From Clavibacter michiganensis subsp. tessellarius (lineage in GTDB: Bacteria; Actinomycetota; Actinomycetes; Actinomycetales; Microbacteriaceae): DNA of 64,000 bases. Below, in pieces: positions 21,386-30,537 of this stretch (position 1 is its first letter; each line of letters opens with the position of its first letter). The stretch covers positions 2,046,001 through 2,110,000 of the forward strand of contig NZ_CP040788.1 in the NCBI RefSeq assembly GCF_021922985.1. Reading direction: 5' to 3'. Below the pieces are notes generated by a model. It searched no databases. It saw only the letters and a list, made by a program, of their open reading frames with translations, and was not told where the DNA came from. Both the position numbers and the translations under genes were made by a program.

Positions 21386-21778
21386 ATGACCGACGCCCCC
21401 GCCCCGCGCACGCTGATCAGCAAGGCCGCGAACCTCCTCATCGACCGCGCCGACTTCGGGCTCGGCGAGCTGCGCCTCGGCGCGTTCCCCGTGAGCGTCG
21501 AGCCCGGCATGCGCGCCGCGGGCCTCGCCGGCAAGGAGGGGATCGGCGGCCGCCTGACCGTGACGACGGCGGGCCTCGCGTTCCGCGCCCACTCCGTGAA
21601 CCGCGTGCGCGGCACCCTGGAGGTGCCGATCGCCGAGGTCGTCGACGCCCGCGACGTCTCGCGGCTGCTCAGCCGCCGGCTCGAGGTGACCCTGCGCGAC
21701 GGGCGGAAGCTCCTGTTCGTGGTGTGGGGCGGCCCGCGGATCATCGCGGCGCTCGAGGAGGCGCGCGGCGCGGCCTGA
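21386..21778 (+). CDS. PH/GRAM-like hypothetical protein
   Basis: 130 aa, cytosolic. The strand pattern GGRLTVTTAGLAFRAHSVNR then GTLEVPIAEVVDARDV then RLEVTLRDGRKLLFVVWG and a last helix PRIIAALEEAR is the seven-strand-plus-helix order of bacterial PH/GRAM-like domains. Such domains bind lipids or proteins; no specific ligand is visible. Followed by the PspC gene after 63 bp. Confidence 0.65.
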   Translation: MTDAPAPRTLISKAANLLIDRADFGLGELRLGAFPVSVEPGMRAAGLAGKEGIGGRLTVTTAGLAFRAHSVNRVRGTLEVPIAEVVDARDVSRLLSRRLEVTLRDGRKLLFVVWGGPRIIAALEEARGAA

Positions 21779-21841
21779 TCCCGCCGTCCGATCCGCGTCC
21801 CCGCCGGGCTCCCGCCCACCCGCGCCTGCCATGCTCGGTGC

Positions 21842-22024
21842 ATGGCCACCCTCATGCGTCCCCGTCGCGGGAAGATCATCGCCGGCGTCTGCGCCGCCCT
21901 CGCGAACCGCTTCGGCATCAGCGCGTTCCTCGTGCGGCTGATCTTCGTCGTCTCCATCGTGCTGCCCGGTCCGCAGGTGCTGCTGTACCTGATCCTGTGG
22001 ATCGTGTTCCCCAAGCAGCGCTGA
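21842..22024 (+). CDS. PspC domain protein
   Basis: 60 aa, about the minimal size for a single PspC domain. RGKIIAGVCAALANRFGIS is the N-terminal helix with the conserved G-V-C-A-A/G-L-A block; VRLIFVVSIVLPGPQVLLYL is the membrane segment, and it ends in IVFPKQR. PspC proteins act in membrane stress signalling, and stand-alone copies are common in actinobacteria. No psp partner genes adjacent. Confidence 0.85.
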   Translation: MATLMRPRRGKIIAGVCAALANRFGISAFLVRLIFVVSIVLPGPQVLLYLILWIVFPKQR

Positions 22025-22157
22025 CCCGGCCGGTGGGCACCCCGCCCGCGCGCCGGCCGAACGGCGGCGACCCCGGATCGTCCCGCGCCCGAAACGCGGT
22101 CGCAACACCCGGTTCCCAGACTGGGGGAACGCCCCTCCCCCGTCCGGATGGATCCGC

Positions 22158-24074
22158 ATGCCCGCTCGCCGCCGCCCCCTCGCGCCGATCCGCGGCGCGT
22201 CCCGTCGCGCGGCCCGCGCCCTCACGACGGGCGCGCTCGCGACCGCGCTCGCGCTCGGCGGCGTCGGGATCGACGTCGGCTCGCCGCATGCCGTCGCCGC
22301 GACGGACGCGTCCGTGAGCGCCCCGGCCGTCGTCGGGCTGACCCTCGCCGACGCCGCCGCGCTCCTCGCGTCCGGCGGCACCACGTCGGTCGAGCTGACC
22401 CGCGCCTACCTCGCGCGCATCGCGGCGTACGACGACGCGCAGGGCGACCGGAAGGGCCTCCAGGCGGTCATCACGACGAACGACCAGGCGCTCGCGACCG
22501 CGGCCGAGCGCGACGCGGAGCGGGCCGCCGGCACCGTCCGCGGGCCGCTCCACGGCGTGCCCGTGGTCGTCAAGGACAACCTCGCCACCGCCGACATGCC
22601 CACCACCGCGGGCAGCGCCGCGCTCCGCGACTACCGCACGGCCGACGACGCCACCGTGGTGGCCCGCCTGCGGGAGGCCGGGGCGATCATCCTCGCGAAG
22701 ACGAACATGTCGGAGTTCGCGTGGCACGGCACCTACACGCTGAGCTCCGCGCGCGGCCGCACCGCGAACCCGTACGACCTGTCGTGGAGCGCGAGCGGAT
22801 CCAGCGGCGGCACGGGCGCGGCGGTCGCGGCCGCGTACGCGCCGGCGGGCCTCGGCACCGACTCGTGCGGATCCGTGCTCGGCCCGGCCGCGCACCAGAG
22901 CCTCGTGGGGTTCCGGCCCACGATGGGCCTCACGAGCACGGCGGGCGTCGTGCCGCTCTCGCCACGGCAGGACACCGTGGGGCCGATGACCACCACGGTC
23001 GCCGACGCCGCGCTCCTCATGGAGGTGCTCGCGGGGCGCGACCCGGCGGATCCGCTCACCGAGGTCGCCGACCCGCAGCGCACCGACGCCTACGTCGCGG
23101 GACTCCGCCCGGACGCGCTCGCGGGGAAGCGGATCGGCGTCGTGCGCTGGTCGTTCGAGGAGGACCCGGAGAAGCCCGGCCTCGCGGAGACGACCGCGCT
23201 GATCGAGCAGGCCGTGCGCGACCTCCAGGCCCAGGGCGCCGAGGTGGTGGAGGTGCCGCTCACGCGCGAGTTCGTGGAGGGGACGCTGCAGAGCGGCGGC
23301 TGGATGGACATGCGCCCGTCCATCGACCGCTTCCTCCGCGAGACGCCCGCCACCTGGCCGGCGCGCGTCGCCGCCCGCACGGAGCCGGCCGACGTGCTGT
23401 CGTTCGCCGACGTGATGGCCGACCGGCCGAGCGCGCTCACCGACGGCGACATCGCCTACTTCCTCAGCCACCGCGACATCCCGAACCCCGACTACGAGAA
23501 GGCGATCGCCGAGCAGGACGCGGGCAAGGCCGCGATGGACGCGTTCTTCGTCGAGCACGGGGTCGACGCGCTCGCGATGCCGACGAGCGCCACCAGCGCC
23601 ACGCCGACCTGGGCCGGCACGACCTTCTGCGACATCGGCGCGAACACGGGCATCCCGTCGATCTCGGTGCCCGCCGGCTTCACGTCGACCGGCGCGCCCG
23701 TGGGCCTCGAGCTCGCGGCCCCGCGCAGCCGCGACGGCGACCTGCTCGCCATGGCGTACGCGTACGAGCAGGCGACGCGGCACCGGGTCGCCCCCGCCTC
23801 GACGCCGGAGCTCACGGCCGCCGAGGACGAGGATCCCGCGGCGGCGGCGCCTGCGGCCTCGGCCGCGGACGACGCGACGACGACGACGGACGCCGGGACC
23901 GGATCGCCGGGATCCGCCCCGCAGGCCGCCGGCGCCGCGCGCATCGCCGGCGTCGGGATCAACACGCTCGCGCAGAACGCCGTGATCGCCGGAGCGCTCG
24001 CCCTCGTCGGCGCCGCGGTCGTGGCCGTCGGCGTCCTGCGCCGCCGCCGGTCCCCCGGGAGCCGCGCCGGCTGA
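22158..24074 (+). CDS. Secreted, membrane-anchored amidase
   Basis: 638 aa. N-terminal signal peptide (RRPLAPIRGASRRAARALTT, hydrophobic core, AVAA cleavage region near 40). Amidase-signature triad: Lys139 in VVKDNLA, cis-Ser at 215/216 in SGSSGG, nucleophile Ser239 in DSCGSV (usual form DTGGS; the Cys is unusual). The C-terminus has an Ala/Asp/Thr linker, a hydrophobic helix (about 605-627) and an RRRR tail like a cell-wall-sorting signal, but no LAxTG is present just before it. Probably a surface amide hydrolase; substrate unknown. Confidence 0.88.
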   Translation: MPARRRPLAPIRGASRRAARALTTGALATALALGGVGIDVGSPHAVAATDASVSAPAVVGLTLADAAALLASGGTTSVELTRAYLARIAAYDDAQGDRKGLQAVITTNDQALATAAERDAERAAGTVRGPLHGVPVVVKDNLATADMPTTAGSAALRDYRTADDATVVARLREAGAIILAKTNMSEFAWHGTYTLSSARGRTANPYDLSWSASGSSGGTGAAVAAAYAPAGLGTDSCGSVLGPAAHQSLVGFRPTMGLTSTAGVVPLSPRQDTVGPMTTTVADAALLMEVLAGRDPADPLTEVADPQRTDAYVAGLRPDALAGKRIGVVRWSFEEDPEKPGLAETTALIEQAVRDLQAQGAEVVEVPLTREFVEGTLQSGGWMDMRPSIDRFLRETPATWPARVAARTEPADVLSFADVMADRPSALTDGDIAYFLSHRDIPNPDYEKAIAEQDAGKAAMDAFFVEHGVDALAMPTSATSATPTWAGTTFCDIGANTGIPSISVPAGFTSTGAPVGLELAAPRSRDGDLLAMAYAYEQATRHRVAPASTPELTAAEDEDPAAAAPAASAADDATTTTDAGTGSPGSAPQAAGAARIAGVGINTLAQNAVIAGALALVGAAVVAVGVLRRRRSPGSRAG

Positions 24075-24221
24075 TCCCGCGGGCAGCGCGCCGGCAGCCC
24101 GCGAGCAGCCCGCAGTCAGCCGGCCGGGCGCCGTCCGCATGGGCTGGGAGTCGTCGAACCGCCCCTGGGCGTGTCGCCCCCCGCTCGGCAGGCTGGAGGG
24201 ACGACGACGAAAGGACTCCCC

Positions 24222-25886
24222 ATGACCGACGTCTCCTCCCAGGGCCCCGCCGACGGCGACGACCGCGAGGTCCTCACCAACCGCCAGGGCCATCCCGTCT
24301 ACGACAACCAGAACCAGCGCACCGTGGGCGCCCGCGGCCCCGCGACGCTGGAGAACTACCAGTTCCTCGAGAAGATCAGCCACTTCGACCGCGAGCGGAT
24401 CCCGGAGCGCGTCGTGCACGCGCGCGGCGCCGTCGCGTTCGGCTACTTCGAGGCCACCGGGAAGTGGGGCGACGAGCCCGTCTCGAGGTTCACGCGCGCC
24501 AAGCTCTTCCAGGAGGCCGGCAAGCGCACCGACGTCGCGATCCGGTTCTCCACCGTGATCGGCGGCCGCGACTCCTCCGAGGCCGCCCGCGACCCGCGCG
24601 GGTTCGCCGTGAAGTTCTACACGGAGGACGGCAACTGGGACCTGGTCGGCAACAACATGGGCGTGTTCTTCATCCGCGACGCCATCAAGTTCCCCGACGT
24701 GATCCACTCGCTGAAGCCCGACCCCGTCACGTTCCGCCAGGAGCCGGCCCGCATCTTCGACTTCATGTCGCAGACGCCCGAGTCGATGCACATGCTGATG
24801 AACCTGTTCAGCCCGCGCGGCATCCCCGCCGACTACCGCCACATGCAGGGCTTCGGCGTGAACACCTACAAGTGGGTGGACGCCGACTGCGGCACGAAGC
24901 TCGTGAAGTACCACTGGATCCCGAAGGTCGGCGTCAGCAGCATGACCGAGGCCGACGCGGCCGTCGTGCAGGGCGGCGACCTCGGCCACGCGTCGAAGGA
25001 CCTCTACGAGGCCATCGAGCGCGGCGACTTCCCCGAGTGGGAGCTCCGCGTGCAGCTCATGGACGACGGCGACCACCCCGAGCTCGACTTCGACCCGCTC
25101 GACGACACGAAGGTGCGGCCCGAGAACGACTTCCCGCCGAAGGCCGTGGGGAGGATGGTGCTCGACCGGAACGTGACCAACCACTTCGCCGAGAACGAGC
25201 AGCTCTCGTTCGGCACCGGCGTGCTCGTGGACGGCCTCGACTTCTCCGACGACAAGATGCTCGTCGGCCGCACCTTCTCCTACTCGGACGCGCAGCGCTA
25301 CCGCGTGGGCCCGAACTACCTGCAGCTGCCAGTGAACGCGCCGCAGCACGCGAAGGTGGCCACGAACCAGCGCGACGGGCAGATGACGTTCCACCAGGAT
25401 CACGGCGGCCAGAGCCCGCACGTCAACTACGAGCCGTCGATCACGGGCGGGCTCCGCGAGGGGCAGTACCCGACGCACGACGACCAGGGCCCGGAGATCA
25501 CGGGCCGGCTGACGCGCAAGCGGATCCCGCTCACCGCCGACTACCTGCAGGCCGGCCAGCGCTACCTGCTCATGGAGGGCTGGGAGCGCGACGACCTCGT
25601 CGCGAACCTCGTCGACCTCATCTCGCAGGCCGCGCGCGAGGTGCAGGAGCGGATGCTCTGGCACTTCTACCTCGTGGAGGACGACCTGGGCCGCCGCGTG
25701 GGCGAGGGCCTCGGGATCGCGCTCGACGAGGTGAAGGACCTGCCGCCGCTGCGGTCGCAGACGCTCTCCGACGAGGAGCGGGCGCGCCTCGCGAACCTCG
25801 GTCGCAACGGCACGCGCGACGTCACGGGCCTCGTGATGACGCACTGCGTGCCGGACGCGCGGCGGAACCTGGTCGACGCGGCGTAG
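24222..25886 (+). CDS. Catalase (haem, monofunctional)
   Basis: 554 aa. Start at ATG 24222, with AAGGA 6-7 bp upstream. Active-site block [19 protein letters not shown] with catalytic His66, distal Asn in [11 protein letters not shown], and proximal haem Tyr354 in [17 protein letters not shown]. Length is that of a small-to-medium subunit clade with a C-terminal extension to about 554. Breaks down hydrogen peroxide in the cytosol. Single-gene unit with a strong terminator. No Fur/OxyR-like gene is adjacent. Confidence 0.96.
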   Translation: MTDVSSQGPADGDDREVLTNRQGHPVYDNQNQRTVGARGPATLENYQFLEKISHFDRERIPERVVHARGAVAFGYFEATGKWGDEPVSRFTRAKLFQEAGKRTDVAIRFSTVIGGRDSSEAARDPRGFAVKFYTEDGNWDLVGNNMGVFFIRDAIKFPDVIHSLKPDPVTFRQEPARIFDFMSQTPESMHMLMNLFSPRGIPADYRHMQGFGVNTYKWVDADCGTKLVKYHWIPKVGVSSMTEADAAVVQGGDLGHASKDLYEAIERGDFPEWELRVQLMDDGDHPELDFDPLDDTKVRPENDFPPKAVGRMVLDRNVTNHFAENEQLSFGTGVLVDGLDFSDDKMLVGRTFSYSDAQRYRVGPNYLQLPVNAPQHAKVATNQRDGQMTFHQDHGGQSPHVNYEPSITGGLREGQYPTHDDQGPEITGRLTRKRIPLTADYLQAGQRYLLMEGWERDDLVANLVDLISQAAREVQERMLWHFYLVEDDLGRRVGEGLGIALDEVKDLPPLRSQTLSDEERARLANLGRNGTRDVTGLVMTHCVPDARRNLVDAA

Positions 25887-25916
25887 GCGCGGCCCCGCGG
25901 ATCACGCGGGACGACG

Positions 25917-25950
25917 GGAGGGGCGGGTGGCATCGGCCACCCGCCCCTCC
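25917..25950. terminator. Bidirectional hairpin terminator
   Basis: Perfect 15-bp stem GGAGGGGCGGGTGGC / GCCACCCGCCCCTCC with loop ATCG, 31 bp after the catalase stop and 23 bp beyond the stop of the convergent phosphatase gene. Confidence 0.85.
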
Positions 25951-25972
25951 TGCGCGTCCGGATCCGGTCGGG

Positions 25973-27403
25973 TCAGCCGCGCGCGGACCGGCGGCGGCGC
26001 ACGAGCACCAGCCCGCCGCCCACGACCAGCAGGCCGAGGGCCGCGGCGAGGGCGCCGGGGGCGAGGTCGGATCCGGTGCGGGCGAGCGTCGCGGCGTGCG
26101 CGGCGCCGCGGCCGGCGGGGTGCGCCGTCGCGGTGGCGGATCCGGCCGTCGTCGCGCCGGGGTCCGAGGGGGCGGATGAGGCGGCCGGCGCGGGCGACGG
26201 ATCCACGGTCGCGGCGCCCGCGAGGGAGACCGTGCCGTCGGCCGCGATCGTGATCTTCGCGGTCATCGCGGCCGCGAGGTCGATGCGCTCCCAGCTGCCG
26301 GCCGCGCCGAGGTCGAGCGGCTCGCCGGAGTCGATCGCCGTGAGGGCGAGCACCTGGCGGCGCTGGGCGTCGGTGAGGTCGGGGCGGCTCGAGCGGAGGA
26401 GCGACTCGGCGCCGTCGGGCACGGTCATCGGCTGGCCGGCCTGGCCCACGAGCGGGAAGCCGTACGTCAGCCGCTGCCGGTAGACCGCGAGCGCCTGGTC
26501 GGTCGGGAGGTACGGGGTGTCCGCGGCGACGCAGACCGCGAGCGTCGCGCCGCATCCGGCCTCGAGCACCTGCCGCAGCTCCGTCGCGGCCTGGGCGTAG
26601 AGGTCGCGGAACTCGGGGTCGGCCCAGCGGCGCTGGACGATCTCCTGCCCCATCATGTGCCCGGCCATCACGTCGATCGGGTAGTGCGCGCCCATCACGA
26701 TGCGGTTGTTGCCGGCGTCGGACGCGCGGGCGAGGATCTGCGGGGCGAGCTCCGGCAGCATCGTCGCGAGCGAGACGCCCTGCCAGAACGCCTGCGACGT
26801 GTGGCCGCTCGGGTAGGAGCCGTCGTGGCCCGCCCAGGCGTTCCCGCCGGGCTTGTCGCGGTACTGGAGGCGCTCGGGGAAGGCGACGTAGGGCCGCGGG
26901 TTGGCGTAGTGGTTCTTGGCCGGGCCCGTCGACCCGCCGCGGCCGACGAGGCCGTTCTCCTTGTTGAGGAGCGCCGCGGTCTTCGGCAGCTGCCCGGCGT
27001 CGCGCGCCGCCTTGTAGATCGCGCCGAGGCGGGCGCCCAGGCCGTCGGACATCGACACGGACATGTCGGCGTACTGGTCGACGATCGCGCGGTCCGACTG
27101 CGCCTTCGGGGCGGTCTGGTTGATGCGCACGGTCATGTCGTCGTTCAGCTGCATGATGTCCGGCCGGCCGCTCTTCAGCGCCGGGAACGCGTCGAGCATG
27201 GGGACGAAGTCGTAGGTCGCGTCGGACGCGTAGACGTGGTCGATCGTGGCCTGGTCGAACGGCGCGGGCACGGTCGCGGCCTGCGCGGCGGAGACGCCTG
27301 GGCCGGCGAGGACGACCCCGAGGATCGCGGTGGCGGAGAGGAGCGCGGCGACGCGGGCGCGCGGTCGGACGGTCGTGATGGCGGGGATGAGCGTGCCTTC
27401 CAT
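25973..27403 (-). CDS. LARTG-anchored PAP2 acid phosphatase
   Basis: 476 aa. Signal peptide (1-42, ending in AAQA). Class A acid phosphatase / PAP2 motifs: KNHYANPRPY (K-x6-RP type), SYPSGHTS (PSGH) and RIVMGAHYPIDV (SRxxxGxHxxxD type, first residue changed). A Pro/Ala/Ser linker follows, then LARTG (440-444), a hydrophobic helix and RRRRSARG: the class E sortase signal of actinobacteria. So it should be a cell-wall-attached phosphomonoesterase. The sortase gene is not in the window. Convergent with catalase. Confidence 0.9.
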   Translation of the reverse strand: MEGTLIPAITTVRPRARVAALLSATAILGVVLAGPGVSAAQAATVPAPFDQATIDHVYASDATYDFVPMLDAFPALKSGRPDIMQLNDDMTVRINQTAPKAQSDRAIVDQYADMSVSMSDGLGARLGAIYKAARDAGQLPKTAALLNKENGLVGRGGSTGPAKNHYANPRPYVAFPERLQYRDKPGGNAWAGHDGSYPSGHTSQAFWQGVSLATMLPELAPQILARASDAGNNRIVMGAHYPIDVMAGHMMGQEIVQRRWADPEFRDLYAQAATELRQVLEAGCGATLAVCVAADTPYLPTDQALAVYRQRLTYGFPLVGQAGQPMTVPDGAESLLRSSRPDLTDAQRRQVLALTAIDSGEPLDLGAAGSWERIDLAAAMTAKITIAADGTVSLAGAATVDPSPAPAASSAPSDPGATTAGSATATAHPAGRGAAHAATLARTGSDLAPGALAAALGLLVVGGGLVLVRRRRSARG

Positions 27404-27520
27404 GGGGTGGTCGGCCGATCGGCCTCCCGCACCGTAGGGACCGACCGTGGCCGCGCGGCGCCCGCCGGGTGAACCGCGCGTGGCCGGCTGGCGAGGAGGC
27501 GGGATCGTTCCCGCGGCGCG

Positions 27521-28903
27521 TCAGCCGCGCGAGCGCGGGACCCACTCGCGCGCGAGCGGCTCCAGCGTCATGCCGCCGCCCCCGCGGATCCGGTCGACGC
27601 TGCCGTCGGGTGCGCGATGGGCCGTGATCTCCTCGCCGACGGAGCCGAACCCCTCGCCCTCGACGATGCGCGCCGAGGAGTCGCCCGTGCGCTCGAGCAC
27701 GTCGACCGACTCGAGCGGGTGCTCCGCGGTCGGGTCGATGCGGAGGAAGCGGTCGCCGACGACCTGGAAGTCCTGCAGGCCCCACACGTTGGCGAAGCGG
27801 CCGGTGAAGGGCGCGTCGACGGCGGCGCGCTCGGCGTCGGTCGCGGCGGAGTCGGCGAGCAGCAGCTCGAGCACGCCCGTGCTGAGCGCGGCCGCCGGGC
27901 CGTCGATCGCGTTGGTGAGGACGGTGACCGCCCAGCCGCTCGCGGGATCCACCGCCGTGCGCGTGATGTGGCCGGGGTACCCGCCGGAGTGGCCGAGCAC
28001 GGTGGCCTCGGCGTCGCCGGATCCGACGCGCTCGACGATGAGGCCGTAGCCGTAGCGGCGGGTGCCGGCCGGATCCGCGCTCGTGTCGTACCGGGGCCGC
28101 TGCTGCACGCGCTTCGACGCGGCCGTGAGGAGCCGGTCGTCGTCGGGCAGCACGAGCGCGGAGAAGAAGGAGACGAGCTCGGACGCGGTGCTCGTGACCC
28201 CCGTGGCGGCGGCCATCGCGCGGGTGTCGACGTGCGGGAGGACGGTGCGCTCGCGGGAGGTGCGGAGCGAGGTGGAGGCGGCCGCGTACTCGTCCGCGCG
28301 CGCGGGGTCGTACTCGGCGGTGGTGTCGCGGAGGCCGAGCGGGGCGGCGATCCGCGTGGCCAGGTACTCGGCGAAGGAGAGGCCGGATGCCGCCTCGACG
28401 ACGAGGCCGAGCAGGGAGTACCCGATGTTGGAGTAGTTGAACGCGGTGTCGGGCGCGACCTTGGCGACGCCGGGCGCGTTCGCGATCGCGAGGAGGTGCG
28501 CGCGGTCGGGGAACGGGCCGGCGTGCTGCCAGTGGTCGCCGTCGAACCCGTCGCGGAGGACGCCCGCGCCGTGCTCGAGGAGGGCGGCGACCGTGACGTC
28601 GGCGAGCTCGGATCCGGAGTCGACGAGCTCGGGCACGTGCTGGCCGAGCCGGTCGTCGAGGCGCAGGGCGCCCTGCTCGGCGAGCTGCAGGATCGCGGTC
28701 GCCGTGAAGCTCTTCGAGTGCGACGCGACCCGGAACAGGTGCGCGGGGGTGAGCGGCGCGCCGGTCGTGGGGTTCGCGACGCCGAACGCCTCGGACAGCA
28801 CGACCTCGCCGTGCCGGGCGACGGCGACCTGGGCGCCGGGGACGCGGGTCTGCCAGACGCGGTGGTCGAGCCAGGTGCGGACGTACTCGAGGATCTCGGT
28901 CAT
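27521..28903 (-). CDS. Serine hydrolase (beta-lactamase/class C type)
   Basis: 460 aa, ATG at 28903. Penicillin-binding-fold motifs: S61xxK64 in VASHSKSFTA, YSN in FNYSNIGYSLL, and HSGG in LGHSGGYPG (replacing KTG, as in EstB/Pab87-like esterases and D-aminopeptidases). A C-terminal beta domain begins after about 360. No signal peptide is obvious, so a cytosolic peptidase/esterase is more likely than an antibiotic-resistance enzyme. Runs on the same strand as the PAP2 gene, 117 bp upstream of it. Confidence 0.85.
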   Translation of the reverse strand: MTEILEYVRTWLDHRVWQTRVPGAQVAVARHGEVVLSEAFGVANPTTGAPLTPAHLFRVASHSKSFTATAILQLAEQGALRLDDRLGQHVPELVDSGSELADVTVAALLEHGAGVLRDGFDGDHWQHAGPFPDRAHLLAIANAPGVAKVAPDTAFNYSNIGYSLLGLVVEAASGLSFAEYLATRIAAPLGLRDTTAEYDPARADEYAAASTSLRTSRERTVLPHVDTRAMAAATGVTSTASELVSFFSALVLPDDDRLLTAASKRVQQRPRYDTSADPAGTRRYGYGLIVERVGSGDAEATVLGHSGGYPGHITRTAVDPASGWAVTVLTNAIDGPAAALSTGVLELLLADSAATDAERAAVDAPFTGRFANVWGLQDFQVVGDRFLRIDPTAEHPLESVDVLERTGDSSARIVEGEGFGSVGEEITAHRAPDGSVDRIRGGGGMTLEPLAREWVPRSRG

Positions 28904-29290
28904 GGGGGTGCTCCGGGGATCGGGGACGGCGGGCGTGCCGGACTCTACGCGAACGGGGCGGGGCGGGGCGCGGGGCCGGCGGGCGCGCGCCCCATCCGCC
29001 GGGCGAAGGTCGGGCGGCGCGGCACATCCGCCGAGCGAACGTCTCGCGCTCCCCGCTGGGCGCCTCCTGGGCGGGCAGGACGAGGCCGGGGCCCGTCCCG
29101 TCTCCTGGGTGACGCACCACCCGACAGGAGCAGCCATGATCGACCCGAGCCGCGGATCCCGACCCGCGCGGTCCGCATCCGCGGACGCCCGCACGCGCCC
29201 CCGCACCGTCACCACGACCGCGACCGCGACCGCCGTCCGCCCGCCCGCGTGCGCCCGCGCGACGGGAGCCGCCGTCCGAGGATCGGCCCG
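28904..29290. other. Intergenic region between serine hydrolase and membrane protein
   Basis: 387 bp between divergent genes. The serine hydrolase leader lies at the left. GACAGGAG at about 29122-29129 serves the small open frame at 29136. Nothing else was recognised: no clear sigma-70 boxes, no hairpin of more than 7 bp. Confidence 0.4.
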
Positions 29291-29294
29291 ATGA
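29136..29294 (+). CDS. Possible small Arg/Ala/Thr-rich leader protein
   Basis: 52 codons from ATG 29136, 5-6 bp after AGGAG. Its TGA overlaps the ATG of the membrane protein gene (ATGA at 29291), a coupling arrangement. The translation (MIDPSRGSRPARSASADART and following) is of low complexity and matches no family known to me. Either a coupling leader or a chance frame; the good ribosome site is the main support. Confidence 0.35.
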   Translation: MIDPSRGSRPARSASADARTRPRTVTTTATATAVRPPACARATGAAVRGSAR

Positions 29295-29698
29295 GCGCCC
29301 GCATGGCCGGTGCCGTCCCGCGCCGCCGCCCTCGGGCCGCGCGCGCCGCCGCCGTGACCGGGCTCGTCGTGGGGATCGTGGTCGTGGTCGTCGTGCTGCT
29401 GCCCGTGCTCGGCTTCCTCGGCGCGGCCGACGCGGCCACCGCCGGCCAGCTCGACGTGCCCGTGACGCTCATCGCGCTCGGCGTCGGGGTGTCGCTGGTC
29501 GTCGCGCTCGTGATGCTCGGCATCGCCGCCCGCACCCGAGACGGCCGCGTCGCGTGGGTCGCGGCGGTCTCGGCCGTGGTGGCGACGCTCGTCGGATCCG
29601 CGTGGCCGCTCGTCGCGACCGTGATCGCGAGCGTCGGCCAGGTGCAGGACGCGATCCCGTTCCTCCGCGACCTCGTGGGGCGCGTGCTCGGCGGCTGA
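29291..29698 (+). CDS. Small integral membrane protein
   Basis: 135 aa. Basic N-terminus [10 protein letters not shown] then three to four hydrophobic segments (about 21-45, 58-80, 92-112, the last possibly followed by an amphipathic helix). No family recognised. No own Shine-Dalgarno sequence: translation probably depends on the overlapping upstream frame or on an upstream in-frame start. Convergent with the nitroreductase gene. Confidence 0.65.
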   Translation: MSARMAGAVPRRRPRAARAAAVTGLVVGIVVVVVVLLPVLGFLGAADAATAGQLDVPVTLIALGVGVSLVVALVMLGIAARTRDGRVAWVAAVSAVVATLVGSAWPLVATVIASVGQVQDAIPFLRDLVGRVLGG

Positions 29699-29773
29699 GT
29701 CCGCCGGATCCGCATCGGCCGACGCGCCTGCCCGTCCTCGCCGCCCGGCCCGACCCGCCGCCCGCGCACGGCA

Positions 29774-29803
29774 GCGGCCGCCGACCCGGAGGTCGACGGC
29801 CGC
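29774..29803. terminator. Possible bidirectional terminator
   Basis: GCGGCCGCCG pairs with CGACGGCCGC (9 of 10 bp) across a 10-nt loop, placed between the convergent membrane protein and nitroreductase genes. Confidence 0.45.
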
Positions 29804-29819
29804 GTGCGCGCGGCATCCG

Positions 29820-30425
29820 CTACTCGCGGACGAGCACCAGCTCGGACAGCGGCAGGCGCGTGCGCGGCGCGGTCTCGCGCTCGGCGAGCGGGCCCTCGAG
29901 CGCGTCGGCCGGCGCGACGGTGCCGACGGCCGTGACGGTGAGCGGCTGCAGGTTCTCGGGCAGGTCGAACGCGGCGCTGAGCTTGTCGAACTCGACGCCG
30001 GCCATCTGGTGCGTGTGGAGGCCCTCGGCCTGCGCCTGCACGGAGAGGTGGGCGACGGCCTGGCCGAGGTCGTACGCGGCGTAGGGGCGCTTCTCGCCCT
30101 CGACCGTCGAGGTCTCGGCGATCGCGACGACGAGCGCGGAGGCGTTCACGGCCCACGCGGCGTTGAATCCGACCAGGGAGTCGACGATCGTGTCGAAGGA
30201 GTGGGTGCCGCGGCGGGCGACGATGAAGCGGCGCGGCTGCTGGTTGCTGCCGGACGGAGCCCAGCGCGCGGCCTCGAGGAGGGCGTCGAGCTGCGCGTCG
30301 GAGACGGTGGCGTCCTTGTCGAAGGAGCGCGGGCTCCAGCGGGCGTCGAGCTCGCGCACGATCGGCACGACGGTGTCGGCGGTGCGGGCGGTGGATGCGG
30401 GGGTGGTGCTCTCGGTGAGGGTCAT
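29820..30425 (-). CDS. Nitroreductase family FMN oxidoreductase
   Basis: 201 aa. Start at ATG 30425, after GGACCCTCGC; upstream codons lack family similarity. FMN-binding signature: LDARWSPRSFDKDATVSD, then LLEAARWAPSGSNQQPRRF, then AYDLGQAVAHLSVQAQAEGL. Reduces nitro compounds or quinones with NAD(P)H in the cytosol. Alone on its strand. Confidence 0.9.
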   Translation of the reverse strand: MTLTESTTPASTARTADTVVPIVRELDARWSPRSFDKDATVSDAQLDALLEAARWAPSGSNQQPRRFIVARRGTHSFDTIVDSLVGFNAAWAVNASALVVAIAETSTVEGEKRPYAAYDLGQAVAHLSVQAQAEGLHTHQMAGVEFDKLSAAFDLPENLQPLTVTAVGTVAPADALEGPLAERETAPRTRLPLSELVLVRE

Positions 30426-30537
30426 GCGAGGGTCCTTCGGTCGGTGGTCGGGGTCGGCACGCCGTCGGGCCTCGCGGATCACAAGGCGGGATGCGGCCCG
30501 GCTATTCCTGGGTGACGCGGGGACGGCCGGGCCCCGC

